64,000 nucleotides of DNA from Elephas maximus indicus (taxonomy: Eukaryota > Chordata > Mammalia > Proboscidea > Elephantidae): the NCBI RefSeq assembly GCF_024166365.1, contig NC_064835.1, forward strand, positions 65,142,607 through 65,206,606. Reading direction: 5' to 3'. The notes under the pieces are model-generated. The model searched no databases and was not told the DNA's origin. It saw only the letters and a program-made list of their open reading frames with translations. This document shows, one piece after another, positions 46,001-60,456 of this stretch. Numbering within the stretch: position 1 is the first letter of the stretch; every line of letters starts with the position of its first letter. A program made the translations under genes and the position numbers.

Positions 46001-48134
46001 ATTTGGACAATTTTTAAAATGAACTTCATTTTGTAGTAATTTTAGATTTACAGAAAAGTTGCAAAGATAGTACAGAGTTCCCATATACTCCTCACCCAAT
46101 TTCCATTTTTCCTGCTGTATCATTTCACATTATTGTGGCACATTTGTCAAATCTAAAAAAGCTAACATTGGGACAATGTTATTTACTAAACTCTAGAATT
46201 TATTTGGATTTCACTAGTTTAACCCTTAATGCCCTTTATCTGTTTCAGGATCCAATCTAGGATACATTGTATTTAGTTGTCATGTTTCCTTAGTCTCCTC
46301 TGGTCTGTGACAGTTTCTCAGTCTTTCCTTGTTTTTCATAACTTTGAGAATGTTGAGGAGTTCTGGTCAGGTATTTATCTAGAATGTCCTTTAATTTGGG
46401 TTTGTTTGATGTTGTCCTCATGATAAGACTCGGTTTTCGGAAAGAGTACCTCACAGGCAGAATGCCCTTTTTCCATCACATCATATCAGAAGGTACCTGA
46501 TAGCCACATCTTTGTTCATGTTAAACTTTATCACTTGATTAAGGTAGTGTTTGCAAGGTGTCTTCATTGTAAAGTTACTATTATTTCCTTAGAAGTCCAG
46601 TGTACTCTTAAAGGGAGGGGAGGAATTAATGTCCACCTCCTGGAGAAGGGAGGATCTACATGTATTATTTGAGATTCTCCTGTAGGAAGATCTATACCTT
46701 CTGCTCCAGGTATTCATTGATTTTATCATTTATTTATATCAGTATGGACTCATGTACTTTATTTTATTCTCTGGGTTATAATCCAATGTTACATTATTTA
46801 TTTTGTTGCTCAAATTTTTCCAGGTTTGGCCATTGGGAGGTCTTTCAAGATGGCTCCCATGTCCTTTTTGACATGCCCTACTGTTTTGTTTTTGAGGACT
46901 TCTTCACTTTTTGTTACTACAAGATGCTCTAGGCTCATCTGTATTTTCCCTGCCCTAGTCCTAGGACCAGCCACCTCTCCAAAGAATCCTCTGAAGAATC
47001 CTTTCTTTTATTGGAGAATATTATTTAGAAACCAAGGTCTGAGTGCTGGGTGTACTTGTTGTTACTGGGGTGTCAGTGCTTTTAGGCTCTCAGTCAACAA
47101 AACTAGGTAATATATTTATACTACCTAGCTCATGTATACACACATATCTATACATCTGTATATATCTATATCGAGGTAAACATGAGTTCGTACTGATATC
47201 TCTGACTCTAATCCAGTGCCACAGGGTTTATTTTAGCCTTTTGTTCTTGCTTATCTGTAATTTTCTTTTTAACAGTGAGAAACAAGGCTCCCATTATTCA
47301 CCATCCATTTACTTCTCTGTTCAATCCCAGTATACATATAAAGCTGTTTCAGAATTGTAAACCCATACTCCTGTGAGAAGCAAATTTACTAATTAGATTA
47401 CAGTGCTTATGCACAATTTCTTTTGTCTTTAGATGTACAGTCAAAACAACATTTTGCAAAGTTACTTAGGTCAGTGCCTTCCCCCACTTCAGTGCAGTTA
47501 TGTCATACATTTATAATAAAGTTAGATTTACTTGTCACAGTCTGTAAGCTTCCATCCTGGGATACCCAACATCCTGGTTATTTATTGATTTATTTTCTAG
47601 TTTTCCTACATTAAATTCACTCTTTGTTGTTTAGTTCTATGGGTCTTGACAAATGCATAGAGTCGTACGTCTACCACTCCATTATCATACAGAAGAAATC
47701 CATCACCCTAAAGATTATCCTGTCCGTTAACTTTGTAGTCACCACTCCTTCTTCCCCTAACTCCTGGCAACCACTAATCAGTTTTCCATTCTTACAGCTT
47801 TGTCTTTTCCAGATGCCACATGAAAGGAAATATACAATTTGTAGCTTTTTGGGTCTGGCTTATGTAAAATGCACCAATCCATGTTATCGTGTGAATCAGT
47901 AGTTCTTAGGTTTGGAAAAATTTTGAGCATTATTTTTTCAAATATTTTTCTGTTTCTCCTCTCCCCTCTTCAGGGACTCCAATTACATGTATATTAGGCT
48001 GTAAAAGTTGTCCCAGAATTCACTGATGATCTCTTCTTTATTCTTTCTATGTTTTATTTTGGATAGGTTTTATTGCTATGCTTTAAGTTTATTAACATTT
48101 TCTTCTGAGATGTCTAACTTGGTGTTAGTATGTT
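46001..48134 (-). repeat. Old L1 (L1ME type), antisense
   Basis: It contains the antisense 3' UTR phrases 'tttagatttacagaaaagtt', 'ctcctctggtctgtgacagt', 'tcagtatggactcatgtact' and 'ctttagatgtacagtcaaaa'. From about 47910 it passes into ORF1-like antisense sequence related to 28430-29180. Two younger L1 pieces interrupt it at 48149-49819, and it resumes at 49833-49995. Confidence 0.72.
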
Positions 48135-48148
48135 CCAGTGTATTTTTT

Positions 48149-49384
48149 TTTTATTAACTTTTATTGAGCTTCAAGTGAACGTTTACAAATCAAGTCAGTC
48201 TGTCACATATAAGTTTATATACATCTTACTCCGTACTCCCACTTGCTCTCCCCCTAATGAGTCAGCCCTTCCAGTCTCTCCTTTCGTGACAATTTTGCCA
48301 GCTTCCAACTCTCTCTATCCTCCCATCCCCCCTCCAGACAGGAGATGCCAACACAGTCTCAAGTGTCCACCTGATATAATTAGCTCACTCTTCATCAGCA
48401 TCTCTCTCCTACCCATTGTCCAGTCCCTTTCATGTCTGATGAGTTGTCTTCGGGGATGGTTCCTGTCCTGAGTCAACAGAATGTTTGGGGACCATGACCG
48501 CTGGGATTCCTCTAGTCTCAGTCAGACCATTAAGTCTGGTCTTTTTATGAGAATTTGGGGTCTGCATCCCACTGATCTCCTGCTCCCTCAGGGGTTCTCT
48601 GTTGTGCTCCCTGTCAGGGCAGTCATCGATTGTGGCCGGGCACCAACTAGTTCTTCTGGTCTCAGGATGATGTAGGTCTCTGGTTCATGTGGCCCTTTCT
48701 GTCTCTTGGGCTCTTAGTTATCGTGTGACCTTGGTGTTCTTCATTCTCCTTTGCTCCAGGTGGGTTGAGACCAATTGATGCATCTTAGGTGGCCGCTTGT
48801 TAGCATTTAAGACCCCAGATGCCACATTTCAAAGTGGGATGCAGAATGTTTTCATAACAGAATTATTTTGCCAATTGACTTAAAGTCCCCTTAAACCATG
48901 GTCCCCAACCCCCCGCCCTTGCTCCGCTGACCTTTGAAGCATTCATTTTATCCCGGAAACTGCTTTTGGTCCAGTCCAATTGAGCTGACCTTCCATGTAT
49001 TGAGTGTTGTCCTTCCCTTCACCTAAAGCAGTTCTTATCTACTAATTAATCAATAAAAAACCCTCTCCCTCCCTCCCTCCCTCCCCCCCTCGTAACCACA
49101 AAAGTATGTGTTCTTCTCAGTTTATACTATTTCTCAAGATCTTATAATAGTGGTCTTATACAACATTTGTCCTTTTGCCGCTGACTAATTTCGATCAGCA
49201 TAATGCCTTCCAGGTTCCTCCATGTTATGAAATGTTTCACAGATTCGTCACTGTTCTTTATCGATGAGTAGTATTCCATTGTGTGAATATACCACAATTT
49301 ATTTACCAATTCATCCGTTGATGGACACCTTGGTTGCTTCCAGCTTTTTGCTATTGTAAACAGAGCTGCAATAAACATGGGTGT
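48149..49384 (-). mobile_element. 5'-truncated young L1, first of two at one site
   Basis: It has poly-T at about 48141-48152, then the antisense young L1 3' UTR ('cgtttacaaatcaagtcagt') and the last part of ORF2 ('attccattgtgtgaatatac'). Flanked by CCAGTGTATTTTT at 48135-48147 and 49386-49398. Confidence 0.9.
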
Positions 49385-49399
49385 GCCAGTGTATTTTTT

Positions 49400-49819
49400 A
49401 AAAAGAATTTTTATTGTGCTTTAAGTGAAAGTTTACAAATCAAGTCAGCCTCTCACTTATAAACGTATATACACCTTACTACATACTCCCAATCACTCTC
49501 TCCCTAATAAGACAGCCTGCTCCCTCCTTCCCGTCTTTCTTTTTGTGACCATTTTGTCGGCTTCTAACCCCCTCTACCCTTCCATCTCCCCTCCAGACAG
49601 GAGATGCCAACATAGTCTCAAGTGTCCACCTGATGCAAGTAGCTCACTCCTCCTCAGCATCTCTCTCTAACCCATTGTCCAGTCCAATCCATGTCTGATG
49701 TGTTGGCTTCGGGAATGGTTCCTGTCCTGCGCCTACAGAAGGTTTGGGGACCATGACTGCCAGGGTCCTTCTAGTCTCAGTCAGACCATTAAGTCTGGCC
49801 TTTTTATGAGAATTATCTT
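49400..49819 (-). mobile_element. 5'-truncated young L1, second at the same site
   Basis: An antisense 3' UTR only ('aagtttacaaatcaagtcag' to 'ggcctttttatgagaatt'). It is flanked by the target copy at 49386-49398 and a third, slightly mutated copy at about 49821-49832. Confidence 0.85.
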
Positions 49820-49832
49820 CTAGCGTATTTTT

Positions 49833-49995
49833 CATGTCAGACATTGTAGTTTTTATTGTTAAAAGCTCAATTTGTATCTTTTTATATCTTCTGTGTCTCT
49901 ACTTAACTTTTCTGATATATGGAATACAGAATAATGTCTGTTTTAATGTCTTATCTGCTAACTCTAATATCTGTGTCAGTTCTGAGAGACCTGGG
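49833..49995 (-). repeat. Old L1, antisense, continuation
   Basis: It resumes 'tcatgtcagacattgtagtt' exactly where the sequence broke at 48134, with 'ctgtgtcagttctgagagac' at the end. Confidence 0.7.
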
Positions 49996-50003
49996 GAGGC
50001 CAT

Positions 50004-50360
50004 ATCTTGGTTTGCTAGTGCTGCTGTAACAGAAATATCACAAGTGGGTGGCTTTAAAGAACAAAAATTTATTTTTTCACAATTCTGTAACCTAAAAGTC
50101 CAAATCAGGATCTTGGCTGTGTCAATCTTTTCTGTGAATTTCGCTCCTAGTTTCTTGGTGTCTGTCTTCCCTCTGTGTGTTTCTGTGTCTATTTAGCTCT
50201 TTTTATAACTCAGAAGTGATTAGGTTTAGGACCCGCTGCACTTTGGTATGACATCATTAACATGACAAAAGAAAAATACCTATTTCCAAACAGGGTCATA
50301 TTTACAGGTACAGGGGTTAGAATTTCAACATATTTTTGGGGTACAATTCAATCCATAATA
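50004..50360 (-). repeat. MaLR-type LTR, antisense
   Basis: From 'tttgctagtgctgctgtaac' to 'gtacaattcaatccataat', compact and near complete. Confidence 0.8.
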
Positions 50361-50459
50361 TTGTCCTCAGTTCTGAAAAGGGACTGTCTTCCTTTCTCGT
50401 CATTTAAAGATGCCATTTTTTTCAACAAGAGGAACGCTATTTCTGAGGGCAAGGTCTAT

Positions 50460-50540
50460 GGCTGTCTTTTTCCTTGCTGTGTCCCTGGTACTCGATATGT
50501 AACATGCATTCTATAAATACTGGAGGAATGAATGAATGCT
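50460..50540 (+). repeat. L2 3' end fragment
   Basis: 'gctgtgtccctggtactcg' then 'aaatactggaggaatgaatg' is the usual L2 tail. Confidence 0.65.
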
Positions 50541-50984
50541 CTCACCTTCTACTCCTTTCTTCTTGGTTTTTCTCCTCTTTTCTTAAGGCATGCATCTAGA
50601 TGGTGGCATGGAATTCCTTGGAGACCTGAGGTATGCAGATCAGACCCTTCATCATAGCATTATATATGGAAGTTCACTCTGAGGCCTGTGTAATAGCCAT
50701 CTCCTCTTTCATTTCATAGTCATTCTCCCTCCCTCTCTTCACTACTCTCCTGCTTTCCCTCTCTTCTTCTCCCACCCTCCTACCAAGTTTGTTTTCACTC
50801 CAGTTTTCTCCACGTCTTGACTGGAGGGATTTGAATTGCCATTCCTCGGAGATGATTCTGAGCATTTCTGGGTCATTTTGAACAACCCAGTTCTCTTTTC
50901 CACTCTGACCATGGCAACCTTGGTGATTGGGGCCATTGTTCACCTCCAAGCATAAGACTGGTCCGAACCAGAGAAAGGCAAAAT
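50541..50984. other. Intergenic, no feature recognised
   Basis: A pyrimidine-rich stretch at 50690-50790; no gene seen. Confidence 0.45.
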
Positions 50985-50992
50985 GTGACCAA

Positions 50993-55547
<4,555 letters not shown>

Positions 55548-55555
55548 GTGACCAA

Positions 55556-57229
55556 GCTATTTTCTTCCTCCACCTTATCTAGAGAAGGTCTTAGAAGCCC
55601 AGGAGCATGGGGAGTGGGGAAACAGAAAAATGAGCACAGACTTCCCTTTCTCTGGTCACAGCAGTGAGCTTTGGTCACTCTAGGTCTGGCCCAAAGTTCC
55701 TCTTCTGTTTGGGAGAGCTGGGCATCTCCTGCGTGTCCAGGAGAACTACCACCAAGTTTGCTGGCCTGGAAGTGTAGCCGAGGCACCTGCCTCCTGCTCT
55801 GTATTTTCTCCTCTCATGCTGTCGGGCCAGGGCCAGATAGGACAACTTGAGGGGCGCACAGGGAAGCCACTCAGTAAATATCCCATGCAGACGAATGTGG
55901 CCATAGGAAAATAGCTTGTGATGCACCCCTTTCCCTCCATGTGGGAAATGAAACTCCTTCTGGTTTGGGACTTTTACACCCACCTCTGACACCCCAGAGG
56001 GCCCGCAGTCCACTCTAGGAGTTTGGTGGGCTCTTGCTCTCCTTCCTCATGCTTGATCAGCCTTTTGCCCAGTGATCAGCAGCATGTGTACCTGAGGCCT
56101 CCATTTCCATCACTCAGAGTGAATGCTCCCCAACTCCAGCCTCTTCCTACGCAATAGGTTCCAGCTTGGCGAGGGTTCCTGATGCTTTCCTGGACCACTG
56201 AGTGGGCACATGGAGATTCTATCCATATTTCATGCTACAAGCCAGCAGAAGTTTGGGAATTGTCAACTCCTTGACAGAGAGGGAGGGTACTGCACACTCC
56301 CAAGTGTATTTTGTGGCAGCTTCTCTCCCTCAAATGCCCCAGGAGGAGGCCAGGACCTCTGAAGGGCCTCTTCTACCAGGGTCTTGAGTAACTTGATTCT
56401 TCTCTGTCCCAGGCCATGGAGTATGAGAGTTTGTGGATGTAGGGCCAGGATCCTGGAGCAGAAGAGTTGAGGCCACTTTGGGGTTAGACTACCAAGCATG
56501 AGAACCCAGAAGCAGAACATTCTAATCCCTTCTAAGCCTGGTGAAACCAAGGCTCTGCAACCATCTGAGCAGCCTGAGAGAGTGGGTATATTTATAAAAG
56601 TTCAGACACAGGCAGTGAGTTGGAGTGAGGCCCTCCATTTCTGGGGTTGCTGGTGTCAAAGGTTAGAGCAGAAAGCAGGTCTGGAAGCTACAGACAGAAT
56701 GTAGATGGGGCAAATGAGACAGGATGGATGGGTCACCAGCACCCAGGACTATTTCCATCTTAGTGACCAGCTTTGGCTCCCCAGCACCTGGAAAGTGTGG
56801 CGTGGGGTCTTCTGTGTGTTCCCTCAAGCAGTCAGAGAAAGAGCTCTAGTCTGAGGCCCAATCAGTGTGGAGAGAGAGAGCAGTGAGGGGCTTTAAGCAG
56901 CAGGGAGGTAAGATCTCAAATATCAAAAGCAGCTGAAGCCCCTGCAAGTATAGGTTGCTATTTCTTTGGCCCTGCTCATTTAACCACCAGCTCAGACTCA
57001 GTAATGCCAGGCCAGCTTTCTAGTCATGTGGCTGGAGCTTTATTTCATTTCTAGGTAAGGTATAAATCACACTTTTCTTATGCCTTGGCTCTGGAAATAG
57101 ATGAAAACTGCTGGAGGCAGTGGGAAGAAGCAGTAGTTTTTGGAAGTCAGATGCCAGTCCACAGACTTCATAGTAGTCATGATCAGTCATCAGATCTCCC
57201 ATTCATTTATTATCATCTATTTATACATT
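55556..57229. other. Intergenic, moderately GC-rich, no gene recognised
   Basis: Several 60-110-codon open frames lie on both strands (for example 56013-55675 and 56550-56263). None shows a domain or splice-compatible context. No named repeat found. Confidence 0.5.
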
Positions 57230-57392
57230 TGGAAACCCTGGTGGTGTAGAGGTTAAGTGCTACGGCTGCTAACCAAAGGGTCGGCAGTTTGAATCCGCCA
57301 GGCGCTCCTTGGAAACTGTACGGGGCACTTCCTATAGGGTTGCTGTGAGCTGGAATCGACTCGATGGCACTGGGTTTGGTTTTTGGTTTGGA
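57230..57392 (+). repeat. AfroSINE, sense, well preserved
   Basis: It has the full order: tRNA-like head 'ggaaaccctggtggtgtag', 'cggcagtttgaatccgcc' (B-box region), 'ctgtgagctggaatcgactc' and 'gcactgggtttggttttt'. The best sense-strand example of the family here. Confidence 0.94.
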
Positions 57393-57629
57393 TCCATACA
57401 TTCATTCTTCCATCCTCCATCTATTTGTTTATCCACTGATCCTTCATCCATCCAATTACCTGGACCAACTTTCTTCCTTCCCTGCCTTTTCTTCTCCCTC
57501 TCCTCTTTCCTATCTTCCAACAAATATTTGTTTAGGGTCTGCTATTATATGCTAGATTTCTCAGGTTTGGCAGACTTCTTCAAAGCTTGAGACCCCTGAG
57601 CAAGGATGACACACAAATTTGTGAAGCGT

Positions 57630-57708
57630 TTCATATTTTTTTTATGAGACTCTGACCTGAATTGTAAATTTTCACTTAAAGCACAATTAAAAAAAAAAAA
57701 AAAAAAAG
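57630..57708 (+). mobile_element. Very short L1 3' end
   Basis: Only the last ~60 bp of the young L1 3' UTR ('cttaaagcacaatt') and a poly(A) run at 57690-57708. Confidence 0.8.
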
Positions 57709-57997
57709 CATGAGAGGTTGCCCAGTAGAAAATTTAGTCCTTCACTGAGCCCCAAATGAGTTCCTTTCTGCCCTGAGCAACTCCCACAAGTATAAAAAAG
57801 GATGCAGGGAGGGAGAGGGAAGGTGGGGACCAAGGGAAGAAGAGAAAAGAGACAAAGAATAAAAAGTTCTTGGTTTCATGTTTCTGAGCCTTCTGGTTTG
57901 GGGAAGCTCACAAGCTGCAGAAAGCAGGGAGAAGAACCCAAGTCTTATATTTACATTTTTAACCCTCAAGCAGCATTTTAAAAAGACATAGTGTACT

Positions 57998-58140
57998 GGA
58001 AGGAGGGAGCAAGCTGACTCATTAGGCGGAGAGTAAATGGGAGTATGGAGTAAGGTGTACATACGTTTATATGTGACAGACCGACTTGATTTGTAAACTT
58101 TCACTTAAAGCACCATAAAAATTATTAAAAAAAAAAAAAG
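57998..58140 (+). mobile_element. Short L1 3' end with target-site duplication
   Basis: 'cgacttgatttgtaaacttt' followed by an A-run at 58128-58140. The flanks AAAAAGACATAGTGTA (about 57980) and AAAAAGACAGTGTA (about 58134) are near-identical duplications. Confidence 0.8.
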
Positions 58141-58195
58141 ACAGTGTATCAGCTAAGATGCCTTAATAACAGAAAGTGGAATATTTTATTGCAGT

Positions 58196-58255
58196 GGTTT
58201 ATAGGGTTGCTATGAGTCTCAATTGACTCAACATCAATGGGTTTTGGTTTCCTAA
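58196..58255 (+). repeat. AfroSINE/RTE tail fragment
   Basis: 'atagggttgctatgagtctc' then 'tgggttttggttt' is the common 3' tail; the head is absent. Confidence 0.6.
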
Positions 58256-58339
58256 CTAGTCTTCCTGTTTCCAGGCTTGCACTACCCCAATCTATGCTCC
58301 TCTTCATGATTAGAATAATCTTTTAAAAAGTCACTGTTC

Positions 58340-58833
58340 AGGCTACAACTGATGACTGCCCTGACAGGGAACAAAACAGAGGGCCTCTGATGGAATAGGA
58401 GAACAGAGGGATGGAGACTTCAAATTCTAGTAAAAAGACCAGGCTTAATGGTCTGACTGAGACTAGAGGGACACTGGAAGTCATGGTCCCTGGACCTTCT
58501 GTTAGCCCAAGACTGAACCATTCCCGAAGCAAACTCTTCAGATAGGGATTGGACTGGATTATAAGACAGAAAATGATACTGGTGAGGAGTAAGTTTCTTG
58601 GCTTAAGTAGACAAGTGAGACTATGTGGGCAGCTCCTGTCTGGAAGAGAGATGAGAAGGCAGAGGGGGACAGGAGCTTATTGAATGGACACAGGGAATAC
58701 AAGGTAGAGAGAAGGAGTGTGCTGTCTCATTAGGGGAAGAGCAGCTAGGAGTGCATAGCAAGGTGTATATAAGTTTTTGTATGAGAGACTGACTTGATTT
58801 GTAAACTTTCACCTAAAGCACAATTTAAAAAAA
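58340..58833 (+). mobile_element. 5'-truncated L1 3' UTR
   Basis: Sense young L1 3' UTR ending in an A-run at 58825-58834. The flanks AGTCACTGTTCA (about 58330) and AGTCCCTGCTCA (about 58835) look like a decayed target duplication. Confidence 0.82.
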
Positions 58834-59129
58834 AAGTCCCTGCTCACTTTCAGAAAAAATTATTCACAATATTATTAAAAAAAAAAAGTCCCTCCCCACG
58901 TGTCTCCCCTGTCTGAACTTTTCACTGGCTTTGTGTCACCCAGAAGCCCAAGTTCGAGGTCCTTAGCAGGATCCAAAAGGATCTTCCTGATCTGACCTGA
59001 GGTGTTTCTTGCGCCCCAAGCCCTGCCTCCTCCTATACTTTATACTCCAACAACTCCAAACTATTTATAATCCGCCAAGTACTCCATGTTCTCTTATGCC
59101 CCATACTTTTATTTGCAAGTCCCTAATAA

Positions 59130-59830
59130 CATTTTTTTTGATGATGAGCGCTTTCTCATATGCTTATTTGCCCTCTGTATATCTACTTTGGTCATTTCCA
59201 TTCAGATCTTTTGGCCATTTCCAGTTGGGTTGTTTGCTTTCTTATTGTTGGGTTTTAAGAGTTCTTGGTATGTTTTGGATACAAGGCCTTTATCAGATAT
59301 GTTTTGCAGATATTTTCTCCCAGTCTGTCTTTTTATTCTTTTAACAGTGTCTTTTGCAGAACAGAACTTTAAAATTTTAATGAAGTCTGACTTATAAAAA
59401 AAATTTTTTTTAATGAATTGTGCTTTTGATGTTATATCTAAAAGGTCATTGCTAAACTTGAGGTCACCTAGACTTTCTCCTATATTAGCTTCCAGAAGTT
59501 TTATAGTTTTGCATCTTACAATTTAGGTCTATGATCCATTTTGAGTTAATTTTTGTGAAAGAGGTAAGCTCTCTGTCTAGCTTCCTTTTTTCCCACGTGG
59601 ATGTCCAGTCATTCAAGCACCATTTATTGAGAAGATTATTCTTTCTCAGTTGAATTGCTTTTGCTCCTTTGTCAAAGATCAGTTGTATAAGCCTATTTCT
59701 GGGCTCTCTATTCTATTTATTGGTTTATTTGTCTCTTTCTTCACCAATACCACACTGTCTTGATCATTATACCTTTATAATAAGCCTTGAAGTTGGATAC
59801 TGTCAGTCTTTCAAGTCTGTTCTTCTCAGT
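59130..59830 (-). repeat. Old L1, antisense
   Basis: Antisense ORF2-end phrases: 'gatgatgagcgctttctcat', 'aaggcctttatcagatatg', 'gatccattttgagttaattt', 'caccatttattgagaagatt'. Confidence 0.78.
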
Positions 59831-59934
59831 ATTGTGTTGACCATGCCCCATACTATTCAATATGCTAATCACTCTCTTCTCTGTGCTTCCCTTGAACTGT
59901 GCATATCCATCTACTGCTATGCTCATCAGCTGTA

Positions 59935-60090
59935 TTGTAATTACTTCCTCAGGTCTGTCTTTCCTGCCACACTGTGAGATGCTTCAGGGCAAGATGATGA
60001 GTTTTTCATCTTTCTGGCCCAGTGCCTAGTACAGCGTCTGGTATACAGAAACACTCAATATGCATTTGTGGGATGAATGGATGGGCAGGT
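59935..60090 (+). repeat. L2 3' end
   Basis: 'tgtgagatgcttcagggcaa', 'cccagtgcctagtacagcgt' and 'atgcatttgtgggatgaatg' are L2 tail phrases. It ends about 300 bp upstream of the CD207 start. Confidence 0.75.
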
Positions 60091-60249
60091 TGATGGGTGG
60101 AAGAGGGTAATCTTATAAGAGGCACGAGATAGTTTTGGGACAAGGTGTTTATGCAACAGATTCCCCAGAGAAGAAGATAAATTGCCTTTTCCTGAAAGCT
60201 CAGACATTTGAGGAGGGGACTAAGCTGTGGCCCAGGCCAGGCAGTGTCT

Positions 60250-60350
60250 AAGCCAGGAATGAGGAACTTTGGGATGATGTGGGTGACCTCCTGCCAGACT
60301 CACTTCCCTTTTCTTCTAGATAAAAGGTCCCTGGGGAGATGGCCAGCTGG
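60250..60350 (+). promoter_or_regulatory. CD207: CD207 proximal promoter candidate
   Basis: A TATA-like ATAAAAGG lies at 60320-60327, some 57 bp before the start codon, so transcription could begin near 60350 with a very short leader. ETS/PU.1-like cores are at 60257-60266 (GAGGAA) and on the minus strand at 60301-60308 (GGGAAGTG). An E-box CAGCTG is at 60345-60350. PU.1 control fits a Langerhans-cell gene, but the sites are inferred from motif alone. Confidence 0.45.
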
Positions 60351-60383
60351 AGGCACCTGTACTGAGAGGGTGAGCCGTGTAGG

Positions 60384-60456
60384 ATGACAGGTGGAGAGGA
60401 GCTTCCTTGTGCACACTTTGAAGTAGATAAACAGAACATCTCCCTCTGGCCCAGAG
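60384..60456 (+). CDS. CD207: CD207 exon 1 (coding part): cytoplasmic tail
   Basis: The ATG at 60384 opens MTGGEELPCAHFEVDKQN, collinear with the human start, which decides the start choice. The exon ends in phase 1 after W-P-R. The donor is CAGAG|GCAAGC, a GC-type splice site. Confidence 0.88.
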
